Below the pieces are notes generated by a model. It was not told the origin of the DNA. It made no database searches and saw only the letters and a list, made by a program, of their open reading frames with translations. This document shows, piece after piece, positions 49,212-55,212 of a stretch of 55,212 bases of DNA. Each line of letters opens with the position of its first letter. Within the stretch, counting starts at the first letter, position 1. The stretch covers positions 1-55,212 of the forward strand of contig JAEWTE010000040.1 in the NCBI GenBank assembly GCA_023459655.1, in the 5' to 3' direction. The translations under genes and the position numbers were made by a program. The stretch comes from Candidatus Parcubacteria bacterium (GTDB taxonomy: Bacteria; Patescibacteriota; Patescibacteriia; Patescibacteriales; Patescibacteriaceae).

Positions 49212-50909
49212 ATGAGTGATTATTACCATAACATAACTTCAAGAATTGCTGAATTAATTAATCAGCAATTGTCAGAGCCGTTAACTAGGGCTGAAGAGAT
49301 TGTTGTTCCACCGCAAGCTGACATGGGTGATTTGAGCTGGCCTTGTTTTCAAGTAGCTAAACAATTAGGGTTAGCCCCGGGTTTATTAGCTCAGAATTTA
49401 GTGGCCAAATTAAGTGTTATTAATGATCCATTAATTTCTGGTTGGCAAGCCTCCGGTCCTTATTTAAATATTATTTTGTCATCGCAATTAGTAGCTAAAG
49501 ATATTTTAAAAGAAATTAACCAAGAAAAAGAAAATTACGGTCGTTCTACTAATGGTCAGAATCAGCGGATCATGATTGAATATTCCAATGCTAATACTCA
49601 TAAAGAATATCATATTGGTCATTTGCGTAATCTATTTTTTGGTGATAGCATTCAACGGATTTTAAATTTTACTGGTTATCAGGCTATTCCCGTGTCATAT
49701 TTAAATGACTTTGGCATTCATACGGCTAAAGTTTTGTGGAAATTGAGCCAACAGCCCGCTAATCAGCCGATACCGGAAAATCGTGGTTATTATTTAGGGC
49801 AATTATATGCTCAAGCTAGCCAGGAGCTACCCAATGATCCAATTGGTCAAGGCTTGGTCGGGGCGATTATGAAACATCTGGAAGCTAAACAACAGCCAGA
49901 ATATAGTCGTTGGCAAGAAACTAGACAATGGAGTATCGATCAATTTAATGAGATTTATCGTCAATTAGATATTAAATTTGAACAAACTTTTTTTGAAAGT
50001 GATTATTTAGATCAGGGTCGTCAATTGGTTAATCAAATGTTAGCTGATGGTCGTTTAGAAAAAAGCCAGGGAGCAGTCTTGGCTAATTTAGAAGCTGATA
50101 AATTAGGTGTATTATTATTTTTGCGGAGTGATGGTACTGCTCTTTATCCAGTGGCTGATTTACCACTGGCTCAAGATAAGTTTGCCAAATATCAATTAGC
50201 TGAATCTTGGTATGTGATTGATGAACGACAAAGTCTTTATTTTCAGCAATTAGCCGCCGTTTTACGTCGATTGGGGATTAATCAACCAATTCGTCATTTG
50301 TCCTATAGTTTTGTCAAGTTACCAACCGGTATGATGGCTTCGCGACAGGGCAATGTTATTACCTATGAACAATTAAAACAGGAGTTATTAGATAAAGAAT
50401 TAGCTGAAATAAATAGTCGCCACAGTGATTGGAGTGAAGAGCAACGTCAACAAACCGCTTGGCAAGTTGTAGTTGGTGCGTTAAAATTTGAAATGATTAA
50501 AGTTGGTCCGGATAAGCCAATTAGTTTTGATCTTAATCAGGCGCTTAGTTTTGATGGTTATACTGCTGCCTATATCCAATATGCTGCTGTTCGTCTGGCC
50601 GCTATTTTGCGCCAAACTGAGCTGGCTGAGCAGTTATCCATACCAGTAGACTTATCAACTGAAAAAGGTCTTTTATTAACTTTGGCTCGGTTTGGTCAAG
50701 TGGTTAGTCAGGCTGGTCAGCAGGCTGACCCATCAGTTTTGGCTAAATATTTATTTGAATTAGCTCAGCAATTTAATGATTATTATCAGCGAGTGCGGAT
50801 TATTGGTTCGGCTGAGCAAGATTTCCGTTTACACTTGGTCGCAGCGATTCGTCAAGTTTTAATTAATGGACTTAATCTTTTAGGCATTCAGGCCCCTGAA
50901 ATAATGTAA
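49212..50909 (+). CDS. argS: Arginyl-tRNA synthetase
   Basis: 565 residues. An N-terminal Add-1 domain (about 1-100), then the catalytic core with HIGH motif SNANTHKEYHIGHLRN, the KMSKS region as MASRQGNVITYEQL (typical divergent ArgRS form), and a DALR anticodon-binding domain (FDGYTAAYIQYAAVRLAAILR onwards). It needs tRNA-Arg for activation, as for the family. Located between tyrS and pheS with gaps of 1 and 5 bases. Confidence 0.95.
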   Translation: MSDYYHNITSRIAELINQQLSEPLTRAEEIVVPPQADMGDLSWPCFQVAKQLGLAPGLLAQNLVAKLSVINDPLISGWQASGPYLNIILSSQLVAKDILKEINQEKENYGRSTNGQNQRIMIEYSNANTHKEYHIGHLRNLFFGDSIQRILNFTGYQAIPVSYLNDFGIHTAKVLWKLSQQPANQPIPENRGYYLGQLYAQASQELPNDPIGQGLVGAIMKHLEAKQQPEYSRWQETRQWSIDQFNEIYRQLDIKFEQTFFESDYLDQGRQLVNQMLADGRLEKSQGAVLANLEADKLGVLLFLRSDGTALYPVADLPLAQDKFAKYQLAESWYVIDERQSLYFQQLAAVLRRLGINQPIRHLSYSFVKLPTGMMASRQGNVITYEQLKQELLDKELAEINSRHSDWSEEQRQQTAWQVVVGALKFEMIKVGPDKPISFDLNQALSFDGYTAAYIQYAAVRLAAILRQTELAEQLSIPVDLSTEKGLLLTLARFGQVVSQAGQQADPSVLAKYLFELAQQFNDYYQRVRIIGSAEQDFRLHLVAAIRQVLINGLNLLGIQAPEIM

Positions 50910-50914
50910 AATAT

Positions 50915-51940
50915 ATGTTACCCAATGAATTATTAGATCAATTGCGTTCTGAACTGGCAGCAGTAGCTGATGAGGCTGGTCTGAGTGCTGTTTGGCAAAA
51001 ATATTTAGGTAAACAAGGCTTAATTAAACAGCAGGTTAAGGCGTTGTCAGCTTTAGCAATTGAAGAAAAACGGCAACAAGGCCCAGTCTGGCAGGCTGCT
51101 CAACAATCAGCTCAAGAATTATTAGATAGTCGGGCGGCTGAATTGGTTGCTATTAGTCGCCAAGCTGCTTGTCAAACAGAAGCTCAAGAGATTAGTTTGA
51201 AACCGGTTAAGCTTGGACATTTGCATCCAATTACTCAAACTATTCGTCAGCTCAATGATTTATTTATTAAAATGGGTTATAGCGTGATGGAAGATCGAGA
51301 AATTGAAACTGATGAATTTTGCTTTCAGCGTCTTAATGTTCCAATGGATCATCCGGCTCGTGACATGCAGGATACATTTTATTTGCAGGAACCTAATATT
51401 CTACTGCGAACTCAAACTTCATCAGTTGAGGCGCGATTATTAGCTAATTATAAACCGCCCTTTAAGGTAGTTTGTCCCGGTCGGGTTTATCGCAATGAGA
51501 CTGTTAATAAAAGCAATCACTTTATTTTTCACCATTATCAGGGCATCGTGGTTATGGAAAAGGTTAGTTTGGCTGATTTATTTGGTACATTTACAGCTTT
51601 ATTTCAATCGATTTATGGACCGGAAGTGAAAATTCGTTTTCGTAATAAATATTATCCTGAAGTTGAGCCCGGCGTTGGTCCAGATATGCAGTGCTTTAAT
51701 TGTCAGGGTTCAGGTTGTTCAATTTGTAAAGGAGTTGGTTGGATTGAGATGGGCGGTGCTGGCTTAATTCATCCCAAGGTTTTAACGATGGCTGGACTAG
51801 ATCCGGAACAATGGCAAGGCTTTGCTTTTGGTCTTGGTCTTGATCGTTGGGCGATGGCCCATCATAATATTACAGATATCCGCACTTTATTGGGCGGTAA
51901 TTTAGGTTATAAACCCTACCACCATGAAAATACTTTATAA
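50915..51940 (+). CDS. pheS: Phenylalanyl-tRNA synthetase alpha subunit
   Basis: 341 residues. An N-terminal coiled-coil tRNA-binding arm (about 1-90) is followed by the class II core: GHLHPITQTIRQLNDLFIKMGY, FDxx-type region DEFCFQRLNVPMDHPARDMQDTFYL, motif 2 (VVCPGRVYRNETVNKSNHFIFHHYQG), a Cys-rich loop CFNCQGSGCSICKGVGWIEMGGAG and motif 3 (GFAFGLGLDRWAMAHHNI). It pairs with PheT to charge tRNA-Phe. Its stop overlaps the pheT start by 17 bases. Confidence 0.96.
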   Translation: MLPNELLDQLRSELAAVADEAGLSAVWQKYLGKQGLIKQQVKALSALAIEEKRQQGPVWQAAQQSAQELLDSRAAELVAISRQAACQTEAQEISLKPVKLGHLHPITQTIRQLNDLFIKMGYSVMEDREIETDEFCFQRLNVPMDHPARDMQDTFYLQEPNILLRTQTSSVEARLLANYKPPFKVVCPGRVYRNETVNKSNHFIFHHYQGIVVMEKVSLADLFGTFTALFQSIYGPEVKIRFRNKYYPEVEPGVGPDMQCFNCQGSGCSICKGVGWIEMGGAGLIHPKVLTMAGLDPEQWQGFAFGLGLDRWAMAHHNITDIRTLLGGNLGYKPYHHENTL

Positions 51941-53885
51941 TCAGATTAAACAATTGGTTCCAGGTCTAGTGGCGACGCCAGCTGAAGTTGGTGAGGCCTT
52001 GACTATGACGGGAATAATGCAAGAAAGCTTAACCGCTGTTAATTATAATGGTCAACCCGATACTTTATTTAGTTTAGAAGTTCGTCAAAATAGGGCGGAT
52101 TGTTTTTCGGTTTTGGGGATTGCTCGTGAAGTAGCTGCTTATTTTAATTTGCCACTCAAACTGCCAACTACTAAGGCTTGGCAGTCGACTGATTTTGTTT
52201 TACCCATTCGAATTGATACTGATCAGGTTCGACGAGTGCGAGCGGTTAAATTGGCTAAAGCTGTTGCTAAGCCATCCCCACAATGGTTGGTTGATTATTT
52301 AGCGTTTTACGATATTAAAAGTGTTAATTTAGCGGTTGATTTGTCTAATTATGTCATGGTTTTAACTGGCTATGCCTCTCATTTAATCGATTACGATCGT
52401 CTCGATGGTGATATGGTTTGGTCGATTAATAATAAAGTAACCAAGGTTACCACGCTTGACGGTAGTCAAATTGATTTGACTGGTGGTGAGTTATTAATTA
52501 GCGATCGGCGAGAGATTATTGCGTTAGCTGGGATTGTTGGTACTAGTTATGCGGCGATTAAGCCAGAAACAGCTAATATTTTATTAGAAATGGCCGCCTA
52601 TAATCATAGTTTAGTGCGTCAGAATTCTCGTCGTTTACATATCGTGACTGAGGCTAGTAATAAGTTGGAAAAAGATTTAAGTTTAGCTGGACTAGATTAT
52701 GCTTTTGATTTATTGATTAATTTATTAATTGATCAAATTGGTGTTCAAGTAGCTAGTCAATTATTTGAACATTATCCTAATCCAGCTCAGTCATTAGATA
52801 TTAAATTGGATCCACAATTAGTTTCTCAAATGGCTGGTGTTGTAATTGGTCAAGAACAGAGTCGACAATTATTACAACAACTTGGTTTTACGGTTAATGA
52901 TCAACAAACCCCTTGGATTGTAACCGTGCCGATTTGGCGAACTGATTTAGAAATGGCCCAAGATTTGGTTGAAGAAATTTTACGTCTTTATCGTTTTGAT
53001 AAAATTCCAGCTATTTTGCCAAACTTGACTATCACTCCCGAAATTACCTTGCCATTAATTAAAGCTAAGGAGCGTTGGCGTGATTGGTTAGTAGCTCAAG
53101 GTTGGGATGAGGTTTTATCTTGGACCATGGTTACTAGAGCTAATAATCAAGCAACTAATTATTTGCCTTGGTCGATTGCTAGTACTCAAAATGCGATTAA
53201 TGAAGATTATCCTGATTTACGACAGACTATTTTGGCTAGTTTAGTTGAGCAATCGCGTGAATATTTAAAAAAGCAGGTACCTGATTTACAGATTTTTGAA
53301 ATTGGTAAGGTTTTTGGTCGCTTAGATGATAATTATCAAGAAGCTGAACATTTAGGCTGGCTATTGGCTGGGTCGGATTCGGTAGTTGAACAGCTGCGCC
53401 AGACCGTGACTGGCTTTTTGGCTTGGGCTGGAGTTGATCAATTGGTTTGGTCTAAATTAGAGGTTGGGCCGACGGTGGCCAATCCTTATGCTGCTTGGCA
53501 GATTTTGTTAGATAGTCAACCTTTAGGTATTTTGGTCCAATTAGCTGATGATTATAATGGTCAGATTATGGCCGCGGCTGAAATTGATGCTAATTTATTG
53601 ATTAACCATTTAATGACTATTGATAGCACTCCAGCGACGGTTGAATTAACTCAAAAACTGGTTAGTTTAGATGCCAATCTTGAACTAGATAATCGTCAAG
53701 CATTGACTGCTGAACTAGCTGAAATATCAGCTAAAGTTGGTTATGAGGGTTTATGGAGTTTGTCAGTGGTAGATGAATTTGCCCTGCCCAATGGTCGTTA
53801 TCGTTATACAGTGCGAGCAGTTTATAAAGAGTTGGATGATCAGTCAGCCAAGAAATTACATTTGCAAGTTTTTGGTCTTAATTAA
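51924..53885 (+). CDS. pheT: Phenylalanyl-tRNA synthetase beta subunit, short form
   Basis: 653 residues against about 800 for typical bacterial PheT. It begins MKILYNQIKQLVPGL...LTMTGIMQES and passes directly to FSLEVRQNRADCFSVLGIAREVAAYF, so the N-terminal EMAP/OB tRNA-binding insert is missing. The B3/4 editing-type domain (about 90-260), B5 domain (near 285-365) and the inactive class II fold are present. The C-terminal ferredoxin-like domain (VVDEFALPNGRYRYTVRAVY) is divergent and short. Translation is coupled to pheS by overlap. Confidence 0.93.
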   Translation: MKILYNQIKQLVPGLVATPAEVGEALTMTGIMQESLTAVNYNGQPDTLFSLEVRQNRADCFSVLGIAREVAAYFNLPLKLPTTKAWQSTDFVLPIRIDTDQVRRVRAVKLAKAVAKPSPQWLVDYLAFYDIKSVNLAVDLSNYVMVLTGYASHLIDYDRLDGDMVWSINNKVTKVTTLDGSQIDLTGGELLISDRREIIALAGIVGTSYAAIKPETANILLEMAAYNHSLVRQNSRRLHIVTEASNKLEKDLSLAGLDYAFDLLINLLIDQIGVQVASQLFEHYPNPAQSLDIKLDPQLVSQMAGVVIGQEQSRQLLQQLGFTVNDQQTPWIVTVPIWRTDLEMAQDLVEEILRLYRFDKIPAILPNLTITPEITLPLIKAKERWRDWLVAQGWDEVLSWTMVTRANNQATNYLPWSIASTQNAINEDYPDLRQTILASLVEQSREYLKKQVPDLQIFEIGKVFGRLDDNYQEAEHLGWLLAGSDSVVEQLRQTVTGFLAWAGVDQLVWSKLEVGPTVANPYAAWQILLDSQPLGILVQLADDYNGQIMAAAEIDANLLINHLMTIDSTPATVELTQKLVSLDANLELDNRQALTAELAEISAKVGYEGLWSLSVVDEFALPNGRYRYTVRAVYKELDDQSAKKLHLQVFGLN

Positions 53886-53886
53886 A

Positions 53887-53915
53887 TTGACAGCCCTAAT
53901 TAGCCATGCTATTAT
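53887..53915 (+). promoter_or_regulatory. Consensus promoter of khpA
   Basis: TTGACA (53887-53892), 17 bases, TATTAT (53910-53915) preceded by TGC. The best -35 in the window. Leader of about 45 bases. Confidence 0.75.
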
Positions 53916-53965
53916 TTTGGCATAATGTTAGGTAGTTTAGCCTAATCTTAAGTAAAGTAAAAAGT

Positions 53966-54301
53966 ATGGAGCTTCATGACAAAGAGTTTTTAGAGTATGT
54001 TGTCAAGGCCATCGTCGGCAATCCGGAAGATGTTTCCGTTGATCGCACTGTTGACGAGATGGGTGTCCTGTTGACCTTAAAAATTAATCCGGCCGACATG
54101 GGCTATGTTATTGGTCGTCGCGGTCAGACTGCGCAGGCTATTCGCACTTTATTAAAGATTGTTGGCGCTAAGAATAGCGCTCGGGTCAATTTAAAGATTT
54201 ATGATCCAAATGGCGGTCAGCGGCCTAATCGGGAATTCCAACAGGAACAGCCGGTTGAAGAAAAGATTGATACTTCTTCGGTTGAAGATTTATCCATTTA
54301 A
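53966..54301 (+). CDS. khpA: KH-domain RNA-binding protein KhpA
   Basis: 111 residues. A single KH fold with the GxxG loop in GYVIGRRGQTAQAIRTLLKI; the start ELHDKEFLEYVVKAIVGNPEDVSV is typical of the KhpA (YlqC) family. It has an acidic, Gln-rich tail of about 30 residues beyond the usual 75-80. Partners with KhpB in other bacteria to bind mRNAs and affect division and envelope growth. The usual neighbours rpsP and rimM are absent; trmD follows. Confidence 0.9.
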   Translation: MELHDKEFLEYVVKAIVGNPEDVSVDRTVDEMGVLLTLKINPADMGYVIGRRGQTAQAIRTLLKIVGAKNSARVNLKIYDPNGGQRPNREFQQEQPVEEKIDTSSVEDLSI

Positions 54302-54314
54302 TATTTTTGCTCAT

Positions 54315-54350
54315 AATAAAAAGACCAGAATTATTCTGGTCTTTTTATTT
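54315..54350 (+). terminator. Intrinsic terminator between khpA and trmD
   Basis: Perfect stem AAAAAGACCAGAA / TTCTGGTCTTTTT (54318-54330 and 54334-54346) with a 3-base loop TTA; A/T extensions lengthen it further. It would act on both strands. Confidence 0.9.
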
Positions 54351-54352
54351 TA

Positions 54353-54361
54353 TGCTATAAT
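54353..54361 (+). promoter_or_regulatory. Extended -10 promoter of trmD, probably leaderless
   Basis: TGCTATAAT (54353-54361) lies 6 bases before ATG 54368, so transcription would begin at or near the start codon. No -35 match was found; the position falls inside the terminator stem. Confidence 0.65.
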
Positions 54362-54367
54362 AATTCT

Positions 54368-55018
54368 ATGTTATTCCAAATTATTTCAGTTTTGCCCGAG
54401 GCTTTTGGTTATTTAGATCAATCAATTATCGGTCGTGGTCAATTGCAAGGTCATTTTCAAGTCAAAATTCATGACTTACGTGATTGGTCGCTTAATCAAC
54501 AGCGGCGGATTGATGACACGCCTTATGGTGGTGGACCAGGTATGGTTATGCAAGCTGAGCCGATTGCTACAGCGCTGGAGGCAATTAAAACTAAACATAA
54601 AAATAAGAAAATAGTTTTGCTATCGGCCAAAGGCAAGACTTGGACCCAAGCTCGAGCCCGTCAATATAGTAAATTAGACGAAGTCGTTTTAATTTGTGGT
54701 CGTTATGAAGGGGTTGATCAGCGGATTAATAATTTGATTGATGAAGAAATCTCAATTGGCAATTATGTCTTAACTGGCGGGGAGTTGGGGGCGATGATTA
54801 TAATTGATTCAGTTGCTCGTCTTCTGCCCGGTGTTCTAGGTAATGCCGATAGCTTACTCCAAGAATCGCATAGTCGAGTTGGTCAATTAGAATATCCACA
54901 ATACACCAAGCCAGAAATTGTTAAATTAGCTGGAAAAAATTATGCTGTGCCCGAAGTTTTATTGTCTGGTAATCATCAGGAGATTGCCAAGTGGCGTCAG
55001 GCACAAATGAAAAAGTAA
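54368..55018 (+). CDS. trmD: tRNA (guanine-N1)-methyltransferase
   Basis: 216 residues, slightly short of the usual 230-250. SPOUT-class trefoil-knot enzyme: DDTPYGGGPGMVMQAEPI, LICGRYEGVDQRI and EEISIGNYVLTGGELGAMIIIDSVARLLPGVLG are the S-adenosylmethionine and tRNA-binding blocks. It methylates G37 of tRNAs to prevent frameshifting. Its gene has no Shine-Dalgarno and appears to be leaderless. Confidence 0.95.
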   Translation: MLFQIISVLPEAFGYLDQSIIGRGQLQGHFQVKIHDLRDWSLNQQRRIDDTPYGGGPGMVMQAEPIATALEAIKTKHKNKKIVLLSAKGKTWTQARARQYSKLDEVVLICGRYEGVDQRINNLIDEEISIGNYVLTGGELGAMIIIDSVARLLPGVLGNADSLLQESHSRVGQLEYPQYTKPEIVKLAGKNYAVPEVLLSGNHQEIAKWRQAQMKK

Positions 55019-55055
55019 AAAAATAGAGCAGATACCGCAATGGTAGAGCTGCTCT
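55017..55055 (-). terminator. Intrinsic terminator of the minus-strand gene at the right edge
   Basis: On the minus strand AGAGCAG (plus 55049-55055) pairs with CTGCTCT (plus 55025-55031), followed by ATTTTTTT. The T-run overlaps the last codons of trmD. Confidence 0.75.
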
Positions 55056-55081
55056 GGGTTGTTATGGGTTGGACCCTTGGA

Positions 55082-55212
55082 TTATAGACTTAACATATCC
55101 AAGAGGCCATTTCCGATGACGGGAAGTTGTTTGGGGAGGATTTTCATAAGTTCCTCTCCCAACTGTTCCCGCATAAATTGAACTTGTTTAACCGACAGTT
55201 CTTTGGCCAGCA
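55082..55212 (-). CDS. 3' end of an unrecognised minus-strand gene
   Basis: Only the last 42 codons are in the window, ending with TAA at 55082-55084. The visible residues (LAKELSVKQVQFMREQLGEE then LMKILPKQLPVIGNGLLDML) suggest helices, with no recognisable motif. A terminator directly downstream supports it as a real gene. It converges on trmD. Confidence 0.6.
   Translation of the reverse strand, partial: LAKELSVKQVQFMREQLGEELMKILPKQLPVIGNGLLDMLSL

Noticed and set aside
1..55212. UGA recoded as an amino acid, as in Gracilibacteria or SR1
   Set aside because: RF2 is present with a TGA-dependent frameshift, genes such as 26726-32440 end in TGA, and tryptophan/glycine codons are ordinary.

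Overview
The window is a gene-dense, AT-rich stretch of bacterial chromosome with almost no intergenic space. It most likely comes from a Candidate Phyla Radiation (Patescibacteria) organism. The reasons are several families I associate with that group: tail-fibre-like surface proteins built from GIGTTTP...LDVNG modules, and two-helix VirB2-like pilin domains fused to giant extracellular proteins. Most genes also lack a Shine-Dalgarno sequence, and the housekeeping proteins are reduced (RSH without ACT, PheT without its tRNA-binding domain, ComEC without the lactamase domain). Genes end at TGA as well as TAA/TAG and an RF2 gene is present, so the standard bacterial code applies. The exact lineage cannot be settled by eye.

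Layout. (1) 1-13.6 kb is a surface island. It holds three fibre-like proteins, an anchored hypothetical protein, a pair of Cys-rich CEMW paralogs, a small secreted protein, an intact-looking blue-copper protein and a paralog that has lost its copper ligands. A YCF48-like/type IX sorting-domain protein carries its own sigma70 promoter, Shine-Dalgarno and terminator, so it looks imported. (2) 13.6-24.1 kb is housekeeping: AI-2E transporter, trpS, a convergent minus-strand run (LCP enzyme, der, pth, then a hicB-hicA toxin-antitoxin pair), lepB, hisS, rpsU and an RSH (p)ppGpp enzyme. (3) 24.1-34.7 kb encodes two large pilin-headed surface proteins and two single-pass proteins with thrombospondin type-3 calcium-binding repeats. 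(4) 34.7-38.0 kb is ybeY-dgkA-ftsA-ftsZ (RNA maturation, lipid recycling, division). (5) 38.1-41.6 kb is an anaerobic class III ribonucleotide reductase operon, nrdR-nrdD-nrdG, with tandem NrdR boxes. (6) 41.7-55.2 kb holds a small membrane protein, prfB with its programmed +1 frameshift, comEC, a compact valS-mscS-tyrS-argS-pheS-pheT run, khpA, trmD and the 3' end of an unrecognised minus-strand gene.

The most notable observation is that the anaerobic ribonucleotide reductase is split. The long NrdD polypeptide stops after its zinc site, and a separate 52-residue ORF (40743-40901) carries the glycyl-radical motif RVTGY. Two in-frame stops lie between them, so a small free-standing radical subunit would have to assemble with NrdD and NrdG. 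The second theme is promoter structure: most promoters found here carry an extended -10 (TGnTATAAT). At least two sit directly behind terminator hairpins and would give leaderless mRNAs.

I saw no tRNA, rRNA, CRISPR array or insertion sequence, and no gene-free stretch longer than about 190 bases.
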